Below, piece after piece: positions 42,150 to 51,256 of a stretch of 64,000 bases of DNA (within the stretch, counting starts at the first letter, position 1; every line of letters starts with the position of its first letter). The stretch comes from CAZTPJ01 sp964614515 (lineage in GTDB: Bacteria > Planctomycetota > Phycisphaerae > Phycisphaerales > UBA1924). Both the position numbers and the translations under genes were made by a program. Below the pieces are notes generated by a model. The model searched no databases, was not told the origin of the DNA, and saw only the letters and a list, made by a program, of their open reading frames with translations. Location: NCBI GenBank assembly GCA_964614515.1, contig CAZTPJ010000002.1, forward strand, positions 24,442 to 88,441, given 5' to 3'.

Positions 42150-45029
42150 CTACGGCGTGATGGTGATCGAAAATCGAACGGGTTTGCCGGCGTCGCGCGC
42201 CGTCACGCCGAGGAGTTGCATGGAATCCTGACCCGCGGCCTCGACGCGAGCGACGTTCTCGATCGCGGTGTTGCCCGTGGCGTGTGGGCCCGAGTTGACC
42301 CAGATGTCGGCGTCAGCGCCGGTGATGGTGAATGTGCGGAGGATCTGATCCGCGCCGGTGGGTTCAAAGCGCTCTTCGATGCGAACGCTTCCGCTGTCGT
42401 ACATGAATGTCGGTACGCCCGCGGCATCGACGCTGTAACCGCGGAACTTCAGCCCGGCCTCTGTGCCGCCGCGCGTGGGCCAAGTCTCGGGGCGCTCGCC
42501 GATGATGATCGCCGGCCCGGGGGGGGCGATCCACGCCCGCGTGCCCTGCGCATCGGTGCTTTGCCCGCCGCGACCCGCCCAGGCGGCGCTCGCGTCGAGA
42601 AACGATCCACGCCACGCTTCGACAAGACGCACGTTCTCCGCATCGAAGGCGAAGTGTGTCCCCGCCGGATATCCCACGGCGATGCCACGGCTGCCGGCCG
42701 AACGAAGGAACGTGCGCAGAATGACCGGCCTCTCGCCGACGTGAACTGCGAACTCGTTCATGCGCGGCAGGCCGTCGGGCGGAGGGGCGTGTTCGCCGAG
42801 CGTGAAGTAGGCCCACATGGCGTCGGCCTGTTTGCGAGGATCGCCGCCAAGGACATCGGTGATGGCGCTGTGTCCGGTCATAAAGAACGCGGGCATGCGC
42901 GTGCCATCTTTGATGCGCCCGGGCGCCATCACATACCGAATCCACCAGTCGTAGCGAAGACGTTCGGCGAAGGCGTAAATATCCGGCCCCGGCGTGCCCG
43001 CGGGTGGGGCGGAGCCGACGACATGACATGAAATGCAGTTGAGACCTTCAACGCCGACAAGTCGCCGTCCCGCCTGCACAAGATCGCTGTTCACCACGGG
43101 ATCGGGCGAATCGGTATCGGGCCAGACGCCCGCGGCCGCGGGGAAGATGTTCGGCGCGGCGCCCACGGCCGCAGCGCCAAACTGCGGCATGCGCGTGCGC
43201 ATGAACGGTCGGGCGCGTCCGCCTTCGAGCATGATCTGTCGCAGCCAATGCGTCGTGAGTTTCGCGCCGACATCGGTGATGTCCGGCGGGAGTCGTCCTT
43301 CATCGCCGAGTTCGGCCTCTTCATCGCTGTGGAAGTAGGCGTTGATGGCCTGCGGCACGCCGCCGACGCCGCAACTTTCATGGCACGCACGGCACTCCAT
43401 CACATCGAGCGTCAGCCGGCCCATGTCCACCGGCGCGGGCGATCGCGGGCGCGTCCCCCACTTCTTGATTTGTTCGATCGCGGCGGTGAGATCGGCGCGT
43501 TGTTCCGGCGTGAACGTGTATCGCGGCGTGCGCGTGTCGCGCTGGCTCATGCATCCGCGATCGGCTCGTAGTTCGCCCAGCGCTCGTGCCTTGAGCGTGG
43601 ACTCCACGCGCCAGGCGTTCTCGGTGACGGTGTGGCAGGAGGCGCAGCCGCGCGCGGCGAAGGCCGTGCGCCCCGCCGCGATGCGCGATGGATCCACCTC
43701 AAACGCGGCCGTGCCGGCCGCCCCCCACTTGCCGACGAGATAGGTCGCCACCGCGTCCGCCTCGGCCTGCGTGAGATTGAACGAGGGCATCTGCCCCGAG
43801 GGATGCACGGCCACGGGGTCTTGCAGGAACGCCGAAAGCGAGGCCGGATGCCACTTCTGCGCGAGATTTCCATATGGCACGCGCGGCATGAACTCCGCCC
43901 CCCCCTCGAACGGCCCGTGACACGCCACGCAACCGACGCTGTGAAAGAGCCGCTGCCCAAGTTCATGCACGGCCGGCTCGGTCGCGGCGGCGGAGGTGTC
44001 CGGCGGCGGACTGACGTTCATGAGAAAGTGCAGGATCGCCTGTGCGGCGGCCTTGTCCTGCCTCGACTCGGTGAGCACGGTGGGCATCGGACCACCGGGC
44101 GCATGCTTCTGCGGATTCTCGATCCACGCGAGAATCCACGCGGGGTCAGCGCGGGAGCCGACGGCCGTCAGGTCCGGCCCGGCCAACGCCTTGGTCGCGC
44201 CCGCGCCGGCCTCGTGGCACGACACACAGCCCATCTGCGCGAGCAGAACGCGCCCGCGGTGTATCGCTAGCCCCGTCTGCGCATCGCGCACGCCAAAAGG
44301 GGGGGGCGAACACAGCGACACGGGAATCGGCTCGGGCATGAAGCCCGCATCGCCTTCGCCCTGCTTCTCCCACATCGGACGAAGGCGCGCCGGCTTGTCG
44401 CCGGCGCGTTCGAATCCGATGCGCACGGCCACATCGCCCGCGGGAAGATTGACCCACGCCGTTTCGCAGCGACCCGCCCCGGCGCTCAAGTCGGCCGTGG
44501 CGCTCACGGGGCGCGGCAGCGACGTCCCGGTGATGTTGATCTCGACCTTGCCGCCTTCGCCTTCGATGATGAAGCGATATGTGCCGGCATCGGGGATCTT
44601 GACGATGGCATTGAACGAGGCGGTCAGACCCGCCGCGGGGACGATGGGATGCACGGATTCCATCGGCATCAGCGCGAACGTGGGCGCGGATGCATGCGTG
44701 CGAATGACGCCGCCGTCAAAGGCACGGCCATCGACAGGGCCATATGTCGCCAGCCAGCCCGGACGCATCGGCTCGGGCGCGGCTGATGCGAATGCAACCG
44801 GCGTGAAGTCACCTTCGGCATCCATCGCCGGACGCGCGGTGAAACACACGAACGTCAAAGGAACAGCGGTGAGGAGCGCGACCGCGATGGCGGAGACGCG
44901 GGCGATGCCGCGAGGAGGGGGCGTGGAGCGCGATGTGCGATGTGATGGGCGATTGGAAGATGACGGAAGATCACTCGCTTGCGCTTCGTGCTCTGAAAGC
45001 GCTTCGTGCTCTGATGTGATGTGCATCAT
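42150..45029 (-). CDS. Large membrane-anchored multiheme c-type cytochrome (five CxxCH)
   Basis: The 959-residue protein has one membrane anchor near residues 43-63, an N-terminal DUF1080-like or beta-sandwich region, then cytochrome domains. Five CxxCH heme sites appear in order: GCVSCHEAG, GCVACHGP, GCASCHTV, ECRACHES and NCISCHVV. The C-terminal 200 residues have no heme motif. Five hemes would carry electrons from a periplasmic dehydrogenase to the respiratory chain. The ATG at 45029 overlaps the stop of the ThuA/DUF1080 gene and is preceded by GGAG. Translational coupling to the upstream gene and proximity to the propeller gene suggest one oxidation complex. Confidence 0.88.
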   Translation of the reverse strand: MMHITSEHEALSEHEAQASDLPSSSNRPSHRTSRSTPPPRGIARVSAIAVALLTAVPLTFVCFTARPAMDAEGDFTPVAFASAAPEPMRPGWLATYGPVDGRAFDGGVIRTHASAPTFALMPMESVHPIVPAAGLTASFNAIVKIPDAGTYRFIIEGEGGKVEINITGTSLPRPVSATADLSAGAGRCETAWVNLPAGDVAVRIGFERAGDKPARLRPMWEKQGEGDAGFMPEPIPVSLCSPPPFGVRDAQTGLAIHRGRVLLAQMGCVSCHEAGAGATKALAGPDLTAVGSRADPAWILAWIENPQKHAPGGPMPTVLTESRQDKAAAQAILHFLMNVSPPPDTSAAATEPAVHELGQRLFHSVGCVACHGPFEGGAEFMPRVPYGNLAQKWHPASLSAFLQDPVAVHPSGQMPSFNLTQAEADAVATYLVGKWGAAGTAAFEVDPSRIAAGRTAFAARGCASCHTVTENAWRVESTLKARALGELRADRGCMSQRDTRTPRYTFTPEQRADLTAAIEQIKKWGTRPRSPAPVDMGRLTLDVMECRACHESCGVGGVPQAINAYFHSDEEAELGDEGRLPPDITDVGAKLTTHWLRQIMLEGGRARPFMRTRMPQFGAAAVGAAPNIFPAAAGVWPDTDSPDPVVNSDLVQAGRRLVGVEGLNCISCHVVGSAPPAGTPGPDIYAFAERLRYDWWIRYVMAPGRIKDGTRMPAFFMTGHSAITDVLGGDPRKQADAMWAYFTLGEHAPPPDGLPRMNEFAVHVGERPVILRTFLRSAGSRGIAVGYPAGTHFAFDAENVRLVEAWRGSFLDASAAWAGRGGQSTDAQGTRAWIAPPGPAIIIGERPETWPTRGGTEAGLKFRGYSVDAAGVPTFMYDSGSVRIEERFEPTGADQILRTFTITGADADIWVNSGPHATGNTAIENVARVEAAGQDSMQLLGVTARDAGKPVRFSITITP

Positions 45030-46987
45030 CGCGGCTCCTTCGCGGCCGTGGTCCAGCGGATGCCGGCGAGCAGGTGATCGATGAAACGCGCATCGCGCCA
45101 GACTTCGGGACGGTGGCCCAGCGCTGTGTAGAACACGCGCCCCTGCCCCGGCTCGCGCGTCCACGCGAGGGGATATTCACGGCCGGCCTCGGCCTTGGGC
45201 GTCTTGGGCGACAGCCGCAGCAGCACGTTCATGTCCGGGTTGAGCGATTTGAACTGATAGATCTCGTCGGCGAGATGGAACACCGGGCGCATCAGCGACA
45301 TGTCCCGCACCGCGCTGCTCATGAACGGCGCGACGATGGGACTGCCCATGTCTTCAATCACGATCGGTACTTCCTCGTTCCAGGGGTGGCCGTCGAACGT
45401 GCCGCCGATGAGTTCGACGTAGGGTGCGTACTGCGAGAATGTGTCGGTGGCGCAGTGAATGCCGACGAATGCGCCGCCTTCGTGAATCCACGAGAGCAGC
45501 CGTTCGCGCATGTCGCCCATCGGCAGCGCGCCGGTCGTGAAGAACACCACAACGTCGGTGTTCGCAAGTCGCGCGGGCGTCAGTTCCGTCACGTCATTCG
45601 TCGCGTGAACCGTCAGCCAGTCGTGTTTGTCGCCCAGCGCGGCCATGATTTGCAGCGCCTCGGGAATCACTTCGTGGCGAAACCCGGCCGAATGCGTGCA
45701 GAAAAAGACCCGAACCTTGTCATCCACCGCCTCGCCGGCCCCGCCGCGATTCGCGCCGGAACGTGATGACAAGTCCCGCACTTGAATGTCGCGCCATCGC
45801 ACCTCGTTGCCGGGATGGTGCCCCTGGAGCGCGATGTGCCCGCGATCAAAGTTCGTCAGGTTCGCATCGACCATCTGCACGCCGTTGATCCACGTCTGAA
45901 TGTGATCCCCCACCGCTCGCACGCGATAGTCAAACCACGCATTGTCGCGCGTGATCGGCCCGGCCTGCGCCTGCGGCCAGGCGCGGTCATAGATACAACC
46001 CGTGTAGTTCTTCCCATCGTGCTGATCGACCTGCGCTTCATATCCCGTCGGCCATGAGTCGCGGTTGCGCTCATTGGGAACTGTGCGGAAGTAAAACCCG
46101 GAGTTGCCGCGCGTGTTGACGCGAACCATCGCACGCATCTCAAAGTCCGTGAACTCCCGCTCGGTGAAAAGGTGCCCGGGACCATCGCGCCCGATCAGCG
46201 CCCCATCTTCCACCGTCCACTTGGTCGTGCCCGTGGCGAACCAACCTTCGGTGTCACGCCCGTTGAACACCGGCTCAAAGCCGCCCGGATCGGGGTCCGA
46301 CGAAAGATCGCGGATCTTGATGTTGCGAAACTTCACGACCTGGCCGTGCTCCTGCATGGCGATGTACCCGGTGGGCACGCGATCGCGCAGCGGGTTGGGC
46401 CGATCGGGCGTGTGTGTATATCCGCGGTCGTCGAGTTTCTCGGCCTTGTGGATCACCTGGCCGTTGAGCGTGACATCAAGCGTGTCGCCCACGAGGCGGA
46501 TGTGATACGTATTCCATTCCCCCGGGGGCTTGACGGCCATCGCCAGCGGGGCGATGGCGTTGTACACCGCACCGCAGTTGGTGGTGTTGGGCGACTGGCC
46601 GTGCGTGTCGAGGATCTGAATCTCCATCCCCGTGAACGCGGGGTCTCCGGTGGATGAACCGCGCAGACCCAGCCCCGAGTTCGCGCCGGGCGTGAGCATG
46701 AAGTCGATCGTGAGTTCAAAGTCGCGGTACATCCGCGTCGTCCGCAGCCACCCGCCGCGGTTGGGGCGTGTCACGATATTCCCATCTTCCACGGCCCAGG
46801 CCTGCGGGTTGCCCGTCGCGACCCAGCCGTCGAGCGTCTGGCCGTCGAAGAGCAGGGCGAATCCCCGCTCGGCTTCCTGCGTGGTGAGCATGTTGTGCTG
46901 CGCGACGGCGGGTGAACAACTCATCACCAGCCCGATCACGCACGCGGTGAGCATCCAAACCAAGGCGCTGAGAGACATGGTGCGCAT
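45026..46987 (-). CDS. Exported DUF1080-DUF1080-ThuA protein
   Basis: The 653-residue protein has AGGAG eight bases before the ATG at 46987 and a signal peptide ending PAVAQ. Two DUF1080 (3-keto-disaccharide hydrolase) domains follow in tandem: about 42-235 (FALLFDGQTLDGWVATG) and 237-420 (FEPVFNGRDTEGWFATG). A ThuA-like domain at about 435-650 contains FFCTHSAGFRHEVI and GAFVGIHCATDTF. ThuA-type proteins act on trehalose-derived or other sugars; the domain has a class I glutamine amidotransferase-like fold. It is the first gene of the operon. No RNA control element was recognised upstream. Confidence 0.88.
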   Translation of the reverse strand: MRTMSLSALVWMLTACVIGLVMSCSPAVAQHNMLTTQEAERGFALLFDGQTLDGWVATGNPQAWAVEDGNIVTRPNRGGWLRTTRMYRDFELTIDFMLTPGANSGLGLRGSSTGDPAFTGMEIQILDTHGQSPNTTNCGAVYNAIAPLAMAVKPPGEWNTYHIRLVGDTLDVTLNGQVIHKAEKLDDRGYTHTPDRPNPLRDRVPTGYIAMQEHGQVVKFRNIKIRDLSSDPDPGGFEPVFNGRDTEGWFATGTTKWTVEDGALIGRDGPGHLFTEREFTDFEMRAMVRVNTRGNSGFYFRTVPNERNRDSWPTGYEAQVDQHDGKNYTGCIYDRAWPQAQAGPITRDNAWFDYRVRAVGDHIQTWINGVQMVDANLTNFDRGHIALQGHHPGNEVRWRDIQVRDLSSRSGANRGGAGEAVDDKVRVFFCTHSAGFRHEVIPEALQIMAALGDKHDWLTVHATNDVTELTPARLANTDVVVFFTTGALPMGDMRERLLSWIHEGGAFVGIHCATDTFSQYAPYVELIGGTFDGHPWNEEVPIVIEDMGSPIVAPFMSSAVRDMSLMRPVFHLADEIYQFKSLNPDMNVLLRLSPKTPKAEAGREYPLAWTREPGQGRVFYTALGHRPEVWRDARFIDHLLAGIRWTTAAKEPR

Positions 46988-47070
46988 CGACGTGGCTCCT
47001 GACGCCGCGCCCCGCACATAGGGAGTCGCGGCACGCGCAGTCTATCAGGTTCCGCCCCACGACGGCGGGA

Positions 47071-47526
47071 TCAGGCCCGCACGGCGTTGCGATGATGCCG
47101 AACGACGGCCTTCGCCGCACCAGCATCCCATTCCACCGCCACCACGTCGATCCGCATCGGCGAGCGCTCCCACCCGTTGAGACGCGCCAGCGAGCGGGAT
47201 ATCGCCCCGAGACGCCGACGCTTGTCGGCATGCACGGCCTCCTCGGGGGCAATCACCGCCGAAGCCCCGGCCTGCCCCGCGTAACGCCGACGCGCCTTGA
47301 CCTCCACGACCACGATCGTCTTGCCGTCCGGATCGCGACAGACGATGTCCGCCTCACCGGCCCGCACGCGAACGTTACGGCCGAGGATGCGATATCCACG
47401 CGCCTTGAGGTACTTTGCCGCGTGACGCTCGCCAAGCGGGCCAAGCGGATCACGACGCGACTTCCCGAATCTCCACACGGCGAGTCGTGCGAACATGGCC
47501 GAGAAACTGGAGCGTATGTGCACCAC
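47071..47526 (-). CDS. UPF0102/YraN-family protein
   Basis: The 151-residue protein contains GERHAAKYLKARGYRILGRN, GEADIVCRD and VVVEVKARR, the restriction-endonuclease-like core of the YraN family (putative nuclease; function not settled). The GTG at 47526 has GGAG seven bases upstream, so I prefer it to the ATG at 47496. It starts 14 bases after the PpiC-like gene. Confidence 0.85.
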   Translation of the reverse strand: MVHIRSSFSAMFARLAVWRFGKSRRDPLGPLGERHAAKYLKARGYRILGRNVRVRAGEADIVCRDPDGKTIVVVEVKARRRYAGQAGASAVIAPEEAVHADKRRRLGAISRSLARLNGWERSPMRIDVVAVEWDAGAAKAVVRHHRNAVRA

Positions 47527-47540
47527 GGGCCATCTCCGCG

Positions 47541-48833
47541 TCAGCGTGCGGGGGGTGGGAGGAAGTGTTCAATCGCGTACTGCTTGAGGCGTGCGATGAT
47601 CTCCTCTTCGTTGATCTCGTTGGCGCCGCGTTTGAGTTTGTTGATGAACCGCCAATGCTCTTCCTGATAGCGCTGGGTCAAGAGTTCCTGACGAATGACC
47701 GCCTGGGCCTCGTAATACGGAACTCGCCGCTGGTCGATGGAATCAAGCCAGAGCCAGACGCGCCAGCCGCCGACATCCTCGTGCGGCCCGGACCATGTGC
47801 CGGGCTTGAGAGCCTTGGCCGCCGCGTTGATCGTCGCATCCGTAAACAACACCGCATCCTCCCACTCCCCGGTGAATCGCACATCATGCACGCCGGCGGA
47901 TGGCGCGCGATTGACCAGGCGTGCGGCCACCGCGGCGAACGAACCCCCACTCATTCCCTGTTCGAGCGCGCTGGTGACTTCCGCGATTCCCGCGGCATCC
48001 GAAGGCGGCACGCGAATCAGAAGGAACTTCGCCAGCGCCGGCGGGTTGAAACGTTCGTGCTGGCGTCGAAACTCGCGACGCACATCGGCATCGCTGACCT
48101 GCACGCGATTGCGAACCGCGTCCAGCCCGAACTGAACCAGCAGTTCTTCCTCACGCTGTCGGACCATTTGATCAAATGTCAGGCCCGTCGAATCGCTGAG
48201 TCGCTCATCGGCGAGAGACCGACTGCCGTAGTTGGCGCTTTGAAGGTCCTGCGCGGTGCGTCGGAGAAAGGCCGCGAGATTGGCCCGCTGAACCGGCGTG
48301 AGCGTGGCTCGCGCCTCGGCCACGATGAGGACGCCGCGGATCACCTCGGCGAGCCGGGTGCGGATTCGCTCATCGAGGGCCTTTTCCCATTGCTCGCGGC
48401 TCATCGTGCGGGCGTCAGCGCGAAGGCGCGTGGCCATGTCCGCGAAGAACTCCGACGCATAAATCGGCACGCCGTTGACCTCGCCGACCTTCGCGTCGAT
48501 CAACACGGGCGCTGCGGACGCGACGGCATCTGGGCGGGGTTCGGGCGGACCCGCTTCGACCTGCAGATCAAGCGCCCCCATCTCGCCGAGGGTCGGACTA
48601 AAGCCCATCGAAGTGTTCAGCGGAGGGGCGACAGCACGGTGCGCTTCCCACGGCGCCTCGGTCGGGCCTCCGTCGGCCTCGCGGATGAACTGGCTGTCCC
48701 GGATATGCACCCCCCCCACGCCGACGCCTGACGACCCGCATCCCGCCAGCGCTACGGCCAGCGCGAACGCCGGCGCGACGCGAGCCCGCGCCGCCGACCA
48801 TCCAAACCATGTTGTCCGTCGCATGTTTCGCAC
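47541..48833 (-). CDS. SurA/PpiC-like lipoprotein
   Basis: The 430-residue protein starts at a GTG preceded by AGGAGG (ten bases). The lipobox is LALAGC (Cys32). After a disordered stretch the middle resembles the SurA N-terminal chaperone fold (VGEVNGVPIYASEFF). The region 255-365 has parvulin features (VRREFRRQHERFNPPALAKFLLI and GGSFAAVAARLVNRAP), although canonical PPIase catalytic residues are not obvious. It would help folding of exported proteins. It is divergent from the DUF1844 gene. Confidence 0.75.
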   Translation of the reverse strand: MRNMRRTTWFGWSAARARVAPAFALAVALAGCGSSGVGVGGVHIRDSQFIREADGGPTEAPWEAHRAVAPPLNTSMGFSPTLGEMGALDLQVEAGPPEPRPDAVASAAPVLIDAKVGEVNGVPIYASEFFADMATRLRADARTMSREQWEKALDERIRTRLAEVIRGVLIVAEARATLTPVQRANLAAFLRRTAQDLQSANYGSRSLADERLSDSTGLTFDQMVRQREEELLVQFGLDAVRNRVQVSDADVRREFRRQHERFNPPALAKFLLIRVPPSDAAGIAEVTSALEQGMSGGSFAAVAARLVNRAPSAGVHDVRFTGEWEDAVLFTDATINAAAKALKPGTWSGPHEDVGGWRVWLWLDSIDQRRVPYYEAQAVIRQELLTQRYQEEHWRFINKLKRGANEINEEEIIARLKQYAIEHFLPPPAR

Positions 48834-48957
48834 GGGTCGTGGACCTCCTGCGCTGGACGAAGGCTATCCATCGCGAAGGCGGCCCGCAAATCCGGTTGAT
48901 CCGCACGGCCGACACGAGGCCTCGACGCTACAATCCCCACTCCAACAAGGATGCATC

Positions 48958-49407
48958 ATGCCCGATCAAGAGGCCCCCAAACTCATCATCGACAGCGACT
49001 GGAAAGCCCAGGCCCAAGCCGAAAAGGAGCGCCTCTCGACCAGCGCCCCCGCGAGCGAGGCTCCCGGCACAGGCGGGGACCAGCAACCGCAGGCCTCGTT
49101 CATCGAGATCGTCCGCATGTTGACCTCGCAGGCGTTGCTTTATATGGGCGCCTTTCCGGACCCGGAAACGGGGCGCGCGGTGATCGCGCCGGAACTCGCG
49201 AAGTTCCATATTGACCTGCTCTCGATCCTCGAAGAAAAGACCAAGGGCAACTTGAGCGAAGAGGAGTCGCGGACGATCACACGCACAGTCCACGAACTGC
49301 GCCTCGAGTTTGTGGAACTATCCAAGGCCGTGGAGAAAGCGATCGCCGAGGGCAAGATCAAGCGTGCCCCGGCCGGGGCGGGTCCACCGGTCGGCCCGAT
49401 CCAATAA
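48958..49407 (+). CDS. DUF1844 family protein
   Basis: The 149-residue protein matches the DUF1844 family: LIIDSDWKAQAQAEKERL at the N-terminus, a disordered acidic linker, FIEIVRMLTSQALLYMGAFPD, then DLLSILEEKTKGNLSEEE and LRLEFVELSKAVEKA. It has no known role. It is a single-gene unit. Confidence 0.85.
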   Translation: MPDQEAPKLIIDSDWKAQAQAEKERLSTSAPASEAPGTGGDQQPQASFIEIVRMLTSQALLYMGAFPDPETGRAVIAPELAKFHIDLLSILEEKTKGNLSEEESRTITRTVHELRLEFVELSKAVEKAIAEGKIKRAPAGAGPPVGPIQ

Positions 49408-49728
49408 CCAGGGCTATCGCGCGGTCTGATTGGATCCGGAGGTGCGGGCGTCCCGCCCGGCTCCCTTGCGTGTCCGACGCGCGATGAATCATCCAGCAGT
49501 GCAGGCGTGAGCGATCTTGCGGTTGCCCTGATCCAATAACCGCGAAGCGACGGACTCCCCCGCCCCCACACTTGGTCATGACCTGCATCGAGTCGTGCGA
49601 CCGATGCGGCCGACGCGATCGTTCCAGCCGCGCGATTCCCGCGCGAAGGTGAGGCTGACGCCTCACTCGCACGCGAGGGCCAACCGATGTTCCTTCGCCG
49701 GGCGGGGCATGCCCGTGGGGGGAGCGCT
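49408..49728. other. Intergenic region with a short direct repeat
   Basis: GATCCAATAACC at 49398-49409, spanning the DUF1844 stop, recurs at 49530-49541. A hairpin GTGAGGC-TGAC-GCCTCAC lies at 49649-49666. No ORF has the codon pattern of a gene here. It may be a partial duplication plus the promoter region of the next gene. Confidence 0.4.
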
Positions 49729-51192
49729 ATGGACCAGCAGTCTGTGCGGAGGGAGCGGATCATCGCGGATGCGGTGCTGCTCGTGGGAACTTGTGCCATC
49801 GTGGTCTCGGCGTCGCTGCTGGGATTGGATGCGTTGCGACAGACGGTTCTCGGAATCCCGGCGGGAATCTGGGTCGTCGGCATCGTCTTCGCCGGACACC
49901 GAGCGGTTCGCCATTGCGGAAGCCTGATGAGACGCGCCGAAGAGCCGCCGCGCATCGGAACGCTCCGACTGGCTTCCATCGCGGACCCTGACGACGCATG
50001 GACACCAGACGCGATACCGACCGAAGGTCGACAGGATGGATCGGCCGTACATCGACTTGTCCCGGCCGTCGGGGCGCTGGGCGTTCGACTTCGCGGTCTC
50101 ATCGGGCGCGAGCGTCCGCAGCGCCGCGAGGCGCAAGGAATCAAGCATGAGTCCCAGCGCACGCCCGATCGCCGGGCGAGCGGCGTCCTCCGCGTGGCCC
50201 TCGATCTGCCGCAGGATCAGGTCCGCGCGATCATGGAAGCGCCGGGCCTGGAAGACATCCAGTGGCTTCCGACCACCGGCGATTCCGGCACGGTTCCCGA
50301 CGCCATCGTCGAGCGCGTACACGATGGCCGACTCGTCATCGTCACACCGCAGGATGATGAGCATCCCGCCGCGTGGCCGGACTGGTCGATGGCGCGGCCG
50401 TTGTCGTTCGCGACGGCCTTCCCGGTGCGCATCGACCCGGGCACGGTGACGATCGATGTCGGTTCGGAGTTGTCCACATCGGATGCGGAACTGGTGCGAG
50501 CGGCGGTGGACGCGGCGGCCGTGCTCTCACGCACGCCGGCGCGGCTGGCGAAGGACCATCCCGGACGCGGGCGTCGCGCTCGCCCGCGCATGGCGGATGA
50601 GAACGCGCTTGTCGAGTCGCGCCTGCGTCGCGTGATGCTTCGGTTGTGTCACCTTCTCTCGCGGGATGTGAGACAGGGTCGCGCGGCACGGGCGCATGTG
50701 CCCATCGCGCGCGCCTGCGCTGCGTGGCTGTGCACCAGCGATCTCGAGGTCGATCTGGACCTCCGCCGGGAGGGCGTCGAAGCCGCGTGCCAGGTGCTCG
50801 GGCGCGATGCGGAGAGCCTGTTGCGCGCCGCCGCGGTGCGCATCGCCGATGGCGATGATCAGGCGGCGATCGAGGCGCTGCGCGCGGCGATGCGTGCGAT
50901 CCCGAGCGGCGCCATCGCGCCGTCGGATGACACCATGACGTATGTGCAGGCCGAGATCGACTTTGGTTCACGGCACGCCGATCTGTCGCTGGGACGCATC
51001 GCCTCGGGCCTCTGCATGATCGCGTCCGCCTCGGACGCCGCGCGCATCGACTTCCTGCGCGATGATCTGGCCGAGGACCTGCGCTATTCGCCCTGGCTCC
51101 TCGGGCGCGACGCCGACCAGCGCCTCGTCCTCGACGTGCTCGCCATGCTAGCCGCCGAACGCCAGCCGGCAACCCGAAGCGAAGCGGCCTAG
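49729..51192 (+). CDS. Hypothetical membrane-anchored protein
   Basis: The 487-residue protein starts at the ATG at 49729 with GGGGAG upstream. Two hydrophobic segments at about 13-32 and 40-58 place it in the membrane, with a long cytoplasmic region. That region has no motif I recognise. Helical blocks at about 290-400, such as SRLRRVMLRLCHLLSRDVRQ, suggest an all-helical fold, and the final part is leucine- and arginine-rich. The coding bias matches its neighbours, so it is a real gene. Function unknown. Confidence 0.7.
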   Translation: MDQQSVRRERIIADAVLLVGTCAIVVSASLLGLDALRQTVLGIPAGIWVVGIVFAGHRAVRHCGSLMRRAEEPPRIGTLRLASIADPDDAWTPDAIPTEGRQDGSAVHRLVPAVGALGVRLRGLIGRERPQRREAQGIKHESQRTPDRRASGVLRVALDLPQDQVRAIMEAPGLEDIQWLPTTGDSGTVPDAIVERVHDGRLVIVTPQDDEHPAAWPDWSMARPLSFATAFPVRIDPGTVTIDVGSELSTSDAELVRAAVDAAAVLSRTPARLAKDHPGRGRRARPRMADENALVESRLRRVMLRLCHLLSRDVRQGRAARAHVPIARACAAWLCTSDLEVDLDLRREGVEAACQVLGRDAESLLRAAAVRIADGDDQAAIEALRAAMRAIPSGAIAPSDDTMTYVQAEIDFGSRHADLSLGRIASGLCMIASASDAARIDFLRDDLAEDLRYSPWLLGRDADQRLVLDVLAMLAAERQPATRSEAA

Positions 51193-51256
51193 GTCGCCCA
51201 ATCTCGGCGTTCGACCCCGGTTGCGTCCCGCTTCGACCTCCGCTATCGTGCGCGGC

